Below, one piece after another: positions 23,749-32,875 of a stretch of DNA of 64,000 bases. The position numbers were made by a program, and so were the translations under genes. This stretch comes from Lentisphaerae bacterium GWF2_50_93 (GTDB lineage Bacteria; Verrucomicrobiota; Lentisphaeria; Victivallales; GWF2-50-93). The stretch spans positions 62,001 to 126,000 of the forward strand of contig MHBI01000099.1 of the NCBI GenBank assembly GCA_001804815.1, read 5' to 3'. Numbering within the stretch: position 1 is the stretch's first letter; the number at the start of each line of letters is the position of its first letter. The notes under the pieces are model-generated. The model was not told where the DNA came from, made no database searches, and was given only the letters and a program-made list of their open reading frames with translations.

Positions 23749-24606
23749 ATGGACAAATGGAACACAAAAGAAATCTGCGGACTTCTCGCCGAATGCGGTG
23801 GGATAGCGTTGAAGCACTACGGGAAATGCGCCTGGAAATTCAAGAGCGACCGTTCGCTCATAACCGCCGCCGACTCCGAAATAGAGAATCTCCTCAAGAA
23901 GGAATTCGACAGGCCGGATGAATCGACCTATCTGATCGGCGAAGAGACCGTTGAGACGAAGAGCGAGGAGTACATAGCATCTGCGATGAAGGGGACTTCC
24001 TGGGTTGTCGATCCGATTGATGGCACTGCGCCTTATGCACACCACATTCCGACATGGGGGATCTCAATAGGATTCATGAAAGGCGGAACGCTTGAGGAAG
24101 GTGCCGTCTTTCTTCCTGCTACTGCTGAGATTTTCATTACAGAAGGCGACCATGTCTTGTATTGCAGGACCAAGAATACTGGTGGCAGGATAAAGTTTTC
24201 CAGGATGGAAAAATTTTGTTCAAGGAAGCTTGCGCTGAACGACGGTGGCCTGATAAGCGTCAGCCAGGATGTCGTCAAGAGGGGGCGTCTTGATGTTGCC
24301 AACCCAGTGCAGGCGGTGTGCTGCACGGTTTTTTCAGGAACATATCTTGCCCTGGGAAGATATCTTGCATATATCGGCTGCGTGAAGCTCTGGGATATCG
24401 GCGGAGTCCTTCCGATATTGTTCAAGTCAGGTTTCAAGGGAAGGCTAATCAGCGGCGAGGAGCTAACATTGAAGGTGGATGAAAAGGTATATCATCTGTC
24501 AAAAGACCACCCCGAACGCTGGCGAATGCGGAATCAGATGATACTTGCTCCAGACAGGAAAACTATAAATTACATCTGCGGGCAGCTGAAGGATCCGGGA
24601 AGATGA
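23749..24606 (+). CDS. Inositol monophosphatase-family phosphatase
   Basis: 285-residue member of the IMPase/FBPase/CysQ superfamily of Mg-dependent phosphatases. The metal motifs are seen: GEETVE near residue 64, WVVDPIDGTAPYAHHIP near 84-100 and LWDIGGVLPIL near 216. It may act on inositol phosphate, histidinol phosphate or PAP. The ATG at 23749 is the only good start (ACAGG upstream). At codons 148-157 (24192-24217) the coding DNA forms a hairpin like the intergenic A+T-rich ones, which may be an in-frame insertion. Confidence 0.82.
   Translation: MDKWNTKEICGLLAECGGIALKHYGKCAWKFKSDRSLITAADSEIENLLKKEFDRPDESTYLIGEETVETKSEEYIASAMKGTSWVVDPIDGTAPYAHHIPTWGISIGFMKGGTLEEGAVFLPATAEIFITEGDHVLYCRTKNTGGRIKFSRMEKFCSRKLALNDGGLISVSQDVVKRGRLDVANPVQAVCCTVFSGTYLALGRYLAYIGCVKLWDIGGVLPILFKSGFKGRLISGEELTLKVDEKVYHLSKDHPERWRMRNQMILAPDRKTINYICGQLKDPGR
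24192..24217. repeat. A+T-rich hairpin inside the IMPase coding sequence
   Basis: AAAGTTTTCC-AGGAT-GGAAAAATTT pairs at nine of ten positions and closely resembles the intergenic hairpin at 22776-22800, including the CCAG(A/G)ATGG apex. It is translated in frame. Confidence 0.45.
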
Positions 24607-24709
24607 TGTGAATTTCCTTTGAATTAATCGGGATGTGGAATATTTTACCTGTCTTATCTTTTCACGCGGACAATGAATTCATATTAATATAAGGAAAGGC
24701 GGGATAATA

Positions 24710-26275
24710 ATGAAAAACGTATTGATTCCAACCAAGCTTGAAAGCGTTGCAAAGGAAATTCTCGTGGCCAGGGGCTACAAGGTCACCCAGGACGCAAAAC
24801 CACTTGAAGAGCTTGTCAAGACATATCCTGAAACCGAAGTCCTCATAGTACGCAGCGAAAAAGTCACGCCGCAGATCATCGACGCACTTCCAGGTCTGAG
24901 GCTTGTCGTCAGGGCCGGAGCAGGCTATGACACCATCGACATCAAGTATGCCCGCCGGAAGAATGTGGACGTGATGAACACCCCCGGAGCGAACGCCAAT
25001 GCAGTCGCCGAGGAAGTTGTTGCGATGATGCTTGCCTCCGCCAGGCATGTCGTCCAGGGCGACCTTACCACGCGTGAAGGAAAATGGGAGAAGAATAAGT
25101 TCATGGGTACCGAGCTCACCGGCAAGACGGTAGGTATTCTCGGCATGGGGAACATCGGAAGGCTTGTCGCCAAGAGGCTCGAGGGGTTTGAGATGAAATT
25201 CCTTGTCTTTGATCCGGTGCTTTCAGCCGACCTGGCCGAAAAGATAGGGGTGCAGATTGCGACCGTGGAAGAGATATTCTCCAAGTCCGACTATGTCTCA
25301 TTGCATATACCCCAGACCAATGAGACAAAGGGCATGGTCAACAAGAAGCTTCTCGGCCTGATGAAGCCCGGTGCATGTCTCATCAACTGCGCGAGAGCCG
25401 GTATCATCAATGAGAACGATCTGCGCGAAATCCGCAAGGAGAAGAAGATAATCTTCTGCAACGACGTCTATCCCAAGGACGAAGCCGGACCCAAGGCGGT
25501 CACGGATATCGCCGACATCATGCTTCCCCACCTCGGTGCAAGCACCGTCGAGGCGAATACGACCGCCGCCACGCGCGCGGCCGAACAGACCATAGCCTAT
25601 TTTGAGAAGGGCATAACGAACTTCGTGGTCAACAAGGGGGTTCCGGACGGCCTGGACGAGAAATACCAGGAACTCGCATTCGTCCTTACCCGTCTTGCCC
25701 GCTGCTATCTCGGCACAAGCTCGGCTCCGCACCAGGTGGAGACAAGCTTCTACGGCAAGCTCAGGCAGTTCGGCAAATGGATGCAGGGTCCTATCGTCGC
25801 AGGTATCGCCCCTGAATTCGACCTCTATCTTGACGCCTCAGACGCCGAGGCGTTCCTGAAGGACCGTGGAATAGTCTTCATCAACAGGGATCCCGACGAC
25901 ACGAAGCAGTATGGCGAGGCGATGACCATAGACCTCTTTGAAGGCACTTCGACCATCAAGAAGGTCAGCGTGCGCGGAACGATCGCCGAAAACAACCTCA
26001 TGATCTCGAGGGTGAACGATTTTGACAAGCTCTACCTCGAACCGAGCGGGAACAATCTGATCGTCGAATACAAGGACCAGCCCGGAGTGATCGGAAAGAT
26101 TGCAAGCCATCTCGGCAAGAACAAGATCAACATCGTCGACCTCAGGGCTCCGCAGAGCATAGGCGGCGACAAGGCTCTTGCGGTAATGAAGACAAATGTA
26201 CCTGTTCCAGAAGAGATGGTGAAGGAGATAAAGGAACTTGTCAAGGCTGATTCAGCCTTCAACTTCATCTACTGA
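24710..26275 (+). CDS. serA: D-3-phosphoglycerate dehydrogenase
   Basis: 521-residue long-form (type 1) SerA, which oxidises 3-phosphoglycerate to phosphohydroxypyruvate in serine synthesis. NAD-binding [16 protein letters not shown] is near residue 141, catalytic Arg in [10 protein letters not shown] near 231, the acidic residue of DEAGP near 262 and catalytic His in LPHLGAST near 281. The intervening domain and a C-terminal ACT domain (about 450-520, [20 protein letters not shown]), the usual serine sensor, are present. AAGGAAAGG precedes the ATG. Single-gene unit closed by a strong bidirectional terminator. Confidence 0.93.
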   Translation: MKNVLIPTKLESVAKEILVARGYKVTQDAKPLEELVKTYPETEVLIVRSEKVTPQIIDALPGLRLVVRAGAGYDTIDIKYARRKNVDVMNTPGANANAVAEEVVAMMLASARHVVQGDLTTREGKWEKNKFMGTELTGKTVGILGMGNIGRLVAKRLEGFEMKFLVFDPVLSADLAEKIGVQIATVEEIFSKSDYVSLHIPQTNETKGMVNKKLLGLMKPGACLINCARAGIINENDLREIRKEKKIIFCNDVYPKDEAGPKAVTDIADIMLPHLGASTVEANTTAATRAAEQTIAYFEKGITNFVVNKGVPDGLDEKYQELAFVLTRLARCYLGTSSAPHQVETSFYGKLRQFGKWMQGPIVAGIAPEFDLYLDASDAEAFLKDRGIVFINRDPDDTKQYGEAMTIDLFEGTSTIKKVSVRGTIAENNLMISRVNDFDKLYLEPSGNNLIVEYKDQPGVIGKIASHLGKNKINIVDLRAPQSIGGDKALAVMKTNVPVPEEMVKEIKELVKADSAFNFIY

Positions 26276-26276
26276 T

Positions 26277-26300
26277 AAATTTCTGGGACAAAAATTTATA
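26277..26300. repeat. A+T-rich hairpin after serA
   Basis: ATAAATTTCTG and CAAAAATTTAT pair with one mismatch around GGA, immediately after the TGA of serA. It has the same layout as the other stop-codon hairpins. Confidence 0.55.
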
Positions 26301-26308
26301 ATTATAAG

Positions 26309-26347
26309 ATAAAAAACGGTGCCAGTCAAATGGCGCCGTTTTTTTTA
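26309..26347. terminator. Bidirectional terminator between serA and lptF/G
   Basis: AAAAAACGGTGCCA pairs with TGGCGCCGTTTTTT (one mismatch) around GTCAAA. It serves the two convergent genes; the TAA of the permease gene lies in its T-tract. Confidence 0.88.
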
Positions 26348-27439
26348 TCTCCTGGCGATGATGAAGAGGAAGATGGCTCCGCCGATCTGGTAGAACAGGT
26401 TCGGGATCCATATGAGCAGCTGCGGGTGGATCGCAGGCTTGGTATAAAGGGCGGCAAGTATCATGATCGAAATAAAATAAGCCCCGGCGAGAATGACGCT
26501 TATGAAGAGCCCCACCGATGTCTCACGTCTTGAAGTCCTTATCGCAAGGGGCATGCCCAGCAGCAGGAATGCTATAGGGGATACGGCGAGGGCGATCCGC
26601 TGGTTAAGCTCCACCTCGAGCCTGGTCACGTTCATACCGCGCTTCTTGTAGAGTATCGTCCTGCTGAAAAGCTCGTTCGATGTGATATACTGCGGCTTGT
26701 CGCCCACCTTTATCTCATTGAACTTGTGCCCGTAGTCAATTGGGAACTCTATGGATTCGGCCGAAGTCCTGCGTGGCTGGCTGTCATTGTTTTCCTTGAC
26801 CTTTATTATCGCGTTGAACAGGATGATCTTCATCACCTTCTTGTCTTCATCTACGTCGATCCTCCCGCTCAGTGCGGTTATGTCCTGCTCCCATTCCTTC
26901 ATGTCCTTGCTGAGTATATATACCTGCACGTTCTTGATTTCATTCCTGTCGTTCTTGTCGTCAATGTATATGTTGTAGTTCTCGTACTGCATGGGCTTTC
27001 CGGGTTCAAGGAGGGCGGTGGGCTTCTTTATTCCAGCCTCCTTGAGAATGTCCTTCGCCTTGTTCGAATAATAGGGTGAGAGATCCATCTGGAGATACAG
27101 GCAGGTGCAGGTCAGCGCGAACGTCAGGATTATTATCGGGGATATGATCTGCAGGATGGAGATGCCGCATGCCCGCATCGCCGTTATTTCATTGTTCGCC
27201 GACAACTTGCCGAAGACAAGCATTGTAGCCACCAGGACGCTGAACGGTATTGTAAGTGAAAGCGCCGTGGGAATTATATACAGAAGGAACATCAAGGCTG
27301 AGCTTAAAGGAATACCCTGGGTCAGCGCCTGGAACATTTTTATAAGGTGCGTCCCCATCAGGCCGAAGGTCATGACGATGACAGCCATGAGCCCGGTTAC
27401 GACGAAGTCCTTGGTCACGTAGATATTGAGAATTCTCAT
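26345..27439 (-). CDS. LPS export permease LptF/LptG family
   Basis: 364-residue inner-membrane protein of the YjgP/YjgQ family. With LptB it extracts lipopolysaccharide for transfer to the outer membrane. Three membrane spans at the N-terminus (about 13-35, 50-72, 100-120), a periplasmic beta-jellyroll domain (about 125-270) and three spans at the C-terminus are evident. LptF and LptG cannot be told apart here. The start at 27439 is the first Met of MRILNIYVTKDFV. A secreted protein gene lies 20 nt upstream on the same strand. Confidence 0.88.
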   Translation of the reverse strand: MRILNIYVTKDFVVTGLMAVIVMTFGLMGTHLIKMFQALTQGIPLSSALMFLLYIIPTALSLTIPFSVLVATMLVFGKLSANNEITAMRACGISILQIISPIIILTFALTCTCLYLQMDLSPYYSNKAKDILKEAGIKKPTALLEPGKPMQYENYNIYIDDKNDRNEIKNVQVYILSKDMKEWEQDITALSGRIDVDEDKKVMKIILFNAIIKVKENNDSQPRRTSAESIEFPIDYGHKFNEIKVGDKPQYITSNELFSRTILYKKRGMNVTRLEVELNQRIALAVSPIAFLLLGMPLAIRTSRRETSVGLFISVILAGAYFISIMILAALYTKPAIHPQLLIWIPNLFYQIGGAIFLFIIARR

Positions 27440-27459
27440 TTAGATCCGAAAATAAGTCA

Positions 27460-27909
27460 TTAGAAGTTTGGCTGGGGGAAGTCTGCGTTCGCCCCGTCGT
27501 CTGGAAACTTATTTTTTTTACCGCCGGGCTGGTTTTCTCCTCCGGGAGGAGGCATGTTTCCGCCAGGTCCCATGTTTCCGCCTTGTCCACCACCCTGTCC
27601 GCCGGGTCCCATGCCCATGCCGAGGTCGGGCGTCATGCCGTATTTCTGCTGGAACTCCATCATCTTCCTCCTGAATTCCTGATGCATCTTCTTGAGTTCA
27701 TTCAGATCCTTGATCATCTGCCTGGCGTCATCTTCAGTGAGATCCTTCTTCTGGGCGCCGGGATTGCCGGGCTGGTTGCCAGGCCCCATGTTGCCGGGTC
27801 CGCCCTGTCCTTTTCCGGTCTTCGGGTCGGCGGCATTTGCCATATGTGAAACTACGGTGACCAGCAATAAAGCCAGCACCACTGCGATTGCGGACAAGAG
27901 TTTTCTCAT
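27460..27909 (-). CDS. Secreted Gly/Pro/Met-rich protein
   Basis: 149-residue exported protein. A signal peptide (residues 1-26, cleaved after ANA) is followed by a Gly-Pro-rich stretch, a charged helical segment (about 52-92, DLTEDDARQMIKDLNELKKM) and a second Gly/Pro-rich repeat region (GPGGQGGGQGGNMGPGGNMP). Low-complexity ends around a helix suggest a structural or chaperone-like envelope protein. I do not recognise a family. GAGGG stands ahead of the ATG. It may be co-transcribed with the LPS permease gene. Confidence 0.75.
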   Translation of the reverse strand: MRKLLSAIAVVLALLLVTVVSHMANAADPKTGKGQGGPGNMGPGNQPGNPGAQKKDLTEDDARQMIKDLNELKKMHQEFRRKMMEFQQKYGMTPDLGMGMGPGGQGGGQGGNMGPGGNMPPPGGENQPGGKKNKFPDDGANADFPQPNF

Positions 27910-28010
27910 GTTGATTTACCCTCTGGATTTAATTAATCATCAAGTTTATAATTCTATTCCTAAAAGCGGGTTTTTCAACCGCCCATGGGAAAAATACGGC
28001 AAATGGGCTT

Positions 28011-28038
28011 TTGGCAATTCATATTATTACCGTATATT
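28011..28038 (+). promoter_or_regulatory. Sigma70-type promoter for the 1086-aa protein
   Basis: TTGGCA (28011-28016) and TATATT (28033-28038) are 16 nt apart, with the same -35 sequence as the pal promoter. Transcription would start near 28045, which supports the ATG at 28076 over any start upstream. Confidence 0.5.
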
Positions 28039-28075
28039 GTATTTCGATATGGATTTAGCAATAAGAACGGGGATT

Positions 28076-31000
28076 ATGCCATACTGTGTAAAACTGCCGA
28101 TGCTGCTTTTACTTTTTATTTCCACTTTCCTGTATGCAGAGGATGACCCCGACTTCAGGGCTGCGGCAAAATGCCAGCAGGCGCTCCTGTCCCGGAAAGT
28201 CGCGAATGGGGAATTCCCCGAGTCAATACTTGAGAAGGCCTTGATGCTCCCCCCCGAACCCGTCGCCAGTGAGAAGGAGGAGAAGAATATCAAAAGGCTT
28301 TTCGAACGCCTCGGTGCTGGAAAATACGAGGACCGCGAAGCCGCCACAGTTGAGCTGGCTGAAAAATACAATGCTCCGGGCAGCCTCAGGATTCTTCTGG
28401 GGCGGACAAGGGATCCTGAAGTCATAGGAAGGGCCAGGAAAATAATAAAGGGATGGAAGGACAAGAGCTCCGACGATGGATTCTCCCTTAAGTTCAAGAT
28501 GTGGATGAACTGCCCGAGCTGCATGGCAAAGCTCAAGATGTATCCAGATATATATGCGCTCGCCCAGAAAAACAGCAGGAACCAGCTCATGTATGGTGCT
28601 GTAAATGGGATCTGCCTTGATGATTTCCCTCCTAATGACAGGATCAGCGCGGTAGTCTTCTGGATGGACTCGTTCAAGGACAGGACCAGGGACATGAGAT
28701 TTCCCTTCTTCCGGCAGCTTAAGGAAGAGGAATGGCGTAACGGAAAGTTTTTTGAAGCCCTGAGGAACGCTCTTGGAAACGAAGACAGCGGTTTCGACGG
28801 TATCGTGTTCGAGGATCTGCTCTGGAGCATTCCTGAGGATATCGACCTGAAAAGCTGGCTGCCCATGCTGGCTTCGGCAGATAAGCGCAAGGGGGCAATT
28901 GCCGCCCTGCTTGTCAAGGCGGGAAACAGGGAGGCCCTGCCTGCCTTCATTGATCTGCTCGCCGAGGAATGGACTACCTTGAATGAAAAGGATGGAAGGA
29001 TAAACGGCGGCGGACATAGCATGTTCTTCAGCCCTTTCCATCAGTTTGAGATTCTTGAAATTCCGGCCTACCGCAGATTTGCACCGGAAATACTGAAGGG
29101 AATTGAGAGTAAGTTCTCCGACGATCGCATAACCATCCATAATGTATATTTCAATGCCGTAAAGCCTTTCGCTGGAACGGAGGCGGGACTGAAGCTGCTT
29201 GACAAAGCCAGCACACACAAATGCCCCCAGACCGCCATCACGGCCTGCCTTATGCTTTACAGGCAGAACGGAAAGGATGAAGTCCTTGAAAGGCTGTTGA
29301 ACGCCTTGAATGCCGCCGGTCCCCAGGACGTCATGAACAATCATTCTGAGCTTGCGGGCGTCATCAGGATTCTGCGCGGCAGGATGCTGCTTGAACCTGG
29401 GAAATCTGCATTTTACAGGAAGTTCATCCAGGATGCAGTTTCCGTCTCCCTGAAGAATATTCTCGTGGCCAGGCAGGATTATCTGCAGAGCACTGCTTTG
29501 GACTTCTTCTGCAATGAACTCGAGCTTTTTGATCTGGTTGCCTTGGAACGGCAGAAAATAATCGAAACCCTCGCGGGAAGGGAGCAGTTTGAGTGGTGGG
29601 CCTATCCGGAATCGGCAGTACGCTTCCTTGTCGACGATTCCAGCAGGAAAGGCGATATGGAGGAGCTTCTCGAAAAGCTCAGGGAAAGGGCCCTCGCACC
29701 GGACGCAAAGCTTGGCGAGGAGGTCCTTTTTGCTGAATTCGCAATGATATCGGGCAGGCTTTCCAGCGTTGGACAGATGAAGGATAAGCTGAAAAAACTG
29801 CTTGAAAAGAACGGTGACAAGGACAAGTGCCCCCCTCAGATATCGAAACTGGCCTGGATCGTCTATCCGGAAATGCTCCTAGAATCGCCGCAGCCGTTCG
29901 ACTGGGGGCCGAACTACCTTCTCATACGCGGCGCCAATTGTGATTACGGCAAGATCGCGGCGAAGATCGACAAACAGGGAAAGGGCTACAAGGCGCAGCT
30001 GTTCCGCCTCTCATACGGACTTGAAGGGGCCGATCTCGCTCTGTTCAATGAAATAAAGGAAAGTGACGGATTCAACGCCTTGAGCGAAATGGCCTGGAAA
30101 AATCCCCCGGCCGAAACTGCCATCAGGGACAAGGTCAATGATCTGTGCGTCAGGATGATGGATATGGAAAATGACTGGGAGATACGTGAATTCGTCAAGA
30201 ACATGCCCGGTCTGGCCAGCAGGTTCGGAATCAAGATGGATGAGCTTAAAACCGACAATCCAATCGTTCTGCGTATTGCCGTTGAAACCGCGTTCAGGAA
30301 CTGCGACCGCAGAGGATATGAGGCAGCGCTCGGAAAGCTCATGAAGAACCCCGAGTTCTACATGACTGAAAATATCCGTGTAGATATCGGCTGGCAGAAG
30401 ATGATTCTTGATTTTTCAGAAGGACTGACAGATGACAGGGATGTGCGGATGTTTTCAAGGAAGAACAGCCTGAACTCGGATGTGTATAAGTTCGTGAACA
30501 TCCTTTATGAGAATGGATTTCCGGAAAAAGCCCGCGATTTGCGCAGGCTTATTCCAGTGCCGGAAGTCTACTTCTGGTGGGACTGTTCTGAATCCTGTCT
30601 TTCCTGGGCCTGGAACGAGGCTGTCTCAGGAAACAATGAGGAGGCGGTCATGCTCTCTGAAACAGCCCTGTTAAACGCGCGCTCCAAGGGTGTGAGCGAT
30701 TATACCATCATGATGAGAAGACTTCTGAAAGGTAATTCCGAAGAGTTCAGGGAATTCCTGGAAGTCCTCGCATTGAAAAAGGACTTCTCAAAAAGAACTG
30801 ATTATGCCGATGCGATTGCGAAGTTCGCAGGAAAGGCGGTGGACAAGGACCTGAAGGCGCTGTCGGCATTCATGGCTGCGCGGCTTTCACTGGCATTGGG
30901 AAGGACTGATGGCGAAGTCCGCAAGCTATGGAGCATCGGCGCCGAAGCGGGAGGTCTGCTCAGCGTATACTGCAGTGATGCCATGAATTCCGTCCCTGAA

Positions 31001-31336
31001 GGCCAGAAGAGATTCACAGTTTCGTCAGGCTGGTACAGCCGCGACCAGATGCCGGAAAAGATGAATCCGTTTACGCATGGCGTTGGAATATGCTACAAGG
31101 CCGACAAACCTTATCTCCTGGTCAAGGAATCAGAATGGATTGGCCCTTATGGAATTCCTGTTTCGAAGGAGAAGCTTCAATATTTCTGCGACGGCACGGG
31201 ATGGTGGAACTACATCAGAGAGCAGTCAAGGGCCTGGGTTCCAGGTGAATGGTCCATCATTGTCCGCCACCATGACGGCGTCGAATACTACCAGCGCTCT
31301 TTGCTGCCATTCGGAAAAACTGATTCGCAAAAATGA
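28076..31336 (+). CDS. Large exported alpha-solenoid-like protein, 1086 residues
   Basis: Unrecognised giant protein. The start at 28076 gives a signal peptide (MPYCVKLPMLLLLFISTFLYA, cleavage before EDDP) and has GGGGAT upstream; the open frame extends much further left, but there it overlaps the signal peptide of the opposite gene. Residues 60-130 read like a HEAT-type repeat (KYEDREAATVELAEKY...GRTRDPEVIGRARKII). The rest is mostly helical with no enzymatic motif. The last 100 residues are rich in Trp and Tyr (SEWIGPYGIPVSKEKLQYFC), perhaps a separate domain. Probably periplasmic. Its TGA overlaps a possible start of the next gene, so the pair may be one operon. Confidence 0.75.
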   Translation: MPYCVKLPMLLLLFISTFLYAEDDPDFRAAAKCQQALLSRKVANGEFPESILEKALMLPPEPVASEKEEKNIKRLFERLGAGKYEDREAATVELAEKYNAPGSLRILLGRTRDPEVIGRARKIIKGWKDKSSDDGFSLKFKMWMNCPSCMAKLKMYPDIYALAQKNSRNQLMYGAVNGICLDDFPPNDRISAVVFWMDSFKDRTRDMRFPFFRQLKEEEWRNGKFFEALRNALGNEDSGFDGIVFEDLLWSIPEDIDLKSWLPMLASADKRKGAIAALLVKAGNREALPAFIDLLAEEWTTLNEKDGRINGGGHSMFFSPFHQFEILEIPAYRRFAPEILKGIESKFSDDRITIHNVYFNAVKPFAGTEAGLKLLDKASTHKCPQTAITACLMLYRQNGKDEVLERLLNALNAAGPQDVMNNHSELAGVIRILRGRMLLEPGKSAFYRKFIQDAVSVSLKNILVARQDYLQSTALDFFCNELELFDLVALERQKIIETLAGREQFEWWAYPESAVRFLVDDSSRKGDMEELLEKLRERALAPDAKLGEEVLFAEFAMISGRLSSVGQMKDKLKKLLEKNGDKDKCPPQISKLAWIVYPEMLLESPQPFDWGPNYLLIRGANCDYGKIAAKIDKQGKGYKAQLFRLSYGLEGADLALFNEIKESDGFNALSEMAWKNPPAETAIRDKVNDLCVRMMDMENDWEIREFVKNMPGLASRFGIKMDELKTDNPIVLRIAVETAFRNCDRRGYEAALGKLMKNPEFYMTENIRVDIGWQKMILDFSEGLTDDRDVRMFSRKNSLNSDVYKFVNILYENGFPEKARDLRRLIPVPEVYFWWDCSESCLSWAWNEAVSGNNEEAVMLSETALLNARSKGVSDYTIMMRRLLKGNSEEFREFLEVLALKKDFSKRTDYADAIAKFAGKAVDKDLKALSAFMAARLSLALGRTDGEVRKLWSIGAEAGGLLSVYCSDAMNSVPEGQKRFTVSSGWYSRDQMPEKMNPFTHGVGICYKADKPYLLVKESEWIGPYGIPVSKEKLQYFCDGTGWWNYIREQSRAWVPGEWSIIVRHHDGVEYYQRSLLPFGKTDSQK

Positions 31337-31359
31337 AAGTTAAAAAAGGAGTTCATGAT

Positions 31360-32820
31360 ATGAGTAAAATGCAGATTTCCAGGAAAAAATCGTTGACCGC
31401 GAATGTCGGTGTCTTCGGAGTCGGGCACCATGTCTACTGGCCGCAGTTCGACGGACTGCTCGACGACCTTAAGAAGAAACTGAAGATCTTCGAAGACAAG
31501 GTTGGGAAGAACGGCGTCAAGGTCATTGACTTCGGGATAGTCGACAATGCGCAGTCGGCCTACGAGATTGTTCCGAAACTCAAGGCTGCAGACCTCGACC
31601 TTATTTTTATTGACATGGTGACCTATGCGACATCCGCGACGATCGGCGTGATCTTCAAGGAGATAAACGTGCCGATGGTCATGGTTGCGCTCCAGCCTCT
31701 CAAGGCGATGAACTATGAAAAGGCTTCGACCTATGTCCAGCTCTGCAACGATGATTTCTGTTCAGTCCCGGAATTCACGGGCGTGGCGATACGGATGGGC
31801 AGGAGGGCTCCGGAAGTGATCATCGGAACACTTGAGAAGGATCCGGTGGTGGATGCGGAAGTCAAGGAGTGGTGCGGCATTGCACATGCAATACACGATC
31901 TCAAGCGCGCCCGTATCGGGCACATGGGGCATGTCCTCGAGGCAATGCTCGACATGCATACGGATCCGACCTCGCTCACTTCGGCATTCGGCTGCCATGT
32001 CGTGCAGGCTGAACCTGACGACATCATGAAGCACTACAGGAATGTCGACATGAAGCTTGTCGAAAAGAAGAGGAAGGAAATCCTTGGTTTCTTCGATACG
32101 CCTGAGCCGGTCTCGGATCCACTGACTTCAAAGCTCACCGACGAGGACCTCGTGACGGCTGCGAAAGTCGCAGTTTCGCTTGACAAGTTCATCGAGGAGA
32201 AGAAGCTTGACGGACTAGCGTATTATTATGAGGCCGAACCTGAATCCGAAATGCGGAAAGTGGTGACAAGCCTGATCGTCGGAAACTCTCTGCTGACAAG
32301 TGCGGGGTTCCCGATGTGCGGCGAGTTCGACATCAAGACCTGCATCGCGATGATGATCATGGACAGGCTTGAGATTGGCGGGAGTTTCGCGGAGTTCCAT
32401 CCTGTGGATTTCGAGAGGGATTCGGTGCTTGTCGGACACGACGGACCGCATCATCTCAACATCGCCGACGGCAAGCCCGTGCTCCGCAGCCTGAAGAAAT
32501 ATCATGGCAAGCCGGGGAAGGGCGCGAGCGTGGAGTTCAGCATCAAGGCCGGACCAATCACGATGCTGAGCATCGGCGTCAAGGCCGATGGCAAGTTCAA
32601 GTTCATAATCGCCGAAGGCGAATCGATGAAGGGGCCGACCCCGCCGACAGGCAATACCAACACCCATGGCAGGTTCAAGCCGGACATCAGGACCTTCTTG
32701 AAGAAGTGGGTGGCGGAAGGACCGACACACCATTTTGCGCTGGGAATCGGGAGGAGATCTGCGACGTTGAAGAAGATTGCAGATGTTCTAGGAATTGAAT
32801 CCGTGATTGTTTCGCAGTAG
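31360..32820 (+). CDS. L-fucose/L-arabinose isomerase-like protein
   Basis: 486-residue member of the fucose/arabinose isomerase fold (COG2407 type), expected to interconvert an aldose and ketose or to be a relative without known substrate. Segments GVFGVGHHVYWPQFDG (N-terminus), GHMGHVLEAMLDMHTDP and GGSFAEFHPVDFERDSVLVGHDGPHH are visible; Glu and His residues of these suit a metal site. The ATG at 31360 follows AAGGAG at 31346; an ATG at 31333 overlapping the previous stop is less likely. It heads a carbohydrate cluster with the GH3 gene. Confidence 0.8.
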   Translation: MSKMQISRKKSLTANVGVFGVGHHVYWPQFDGLLDDLKKKLKIFEDKVGKNGVKVIDFGIVDNAQSAYEIVPKLKAADLDLIFIDMVTYATSATIGVIFKEINVPMVMVALQPLKAMNYEKASTYVQLCNDDFCSVPEFTGVAIRMGRRAPEVIIGTLEKDPVVDAEVKEWCGIAHAIHDLKRARIGHMGHVLEAMLDMHTDPTSLTSAFGCHVVQAEPDDIMKHYRNVDMKLVEKKRKEILGFFDTPEPVSDPLTSKLTDEDLVTAAKVAVSLDKFIEEKKLDGLAYYYEAEPESEMRKVVTSLIVGNSLLTSAGFPMCGEFDIKTCIAMMIMDRLEIGGSFAEFHPVDFERDSVLVGHDGPHHLNIADGKPVLRSLKKYHGKPGKGASVEFSIKAGPITMLSIGVKADGKFKFIIAEGESMKGPTPPTGNTNTHGRFKPDIRTFLKKWVAEGPTHHFALGIGRRSATLKKIADVLGIESVIVSQ

Positions 32821-32875
32821 ATTTCATAATTAAAGCAATTCAATAATCTCATCTTTAAAAACTTAGGAGTATGTC

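Noticed and set aside
24607-24709. Riboswitch upstream of serA
   Set aside because: The 103-nt leader shows no recognisable aptamer fold or terminator/antiterminator pair.
27692-28075. N-terminal extension of the 1086-residue protein
   Set aside because: It would overlap the signal-peptide gene on the other strand; a promoter at 28011-28038 and a signal peptide at 28076 favour the shorter form.
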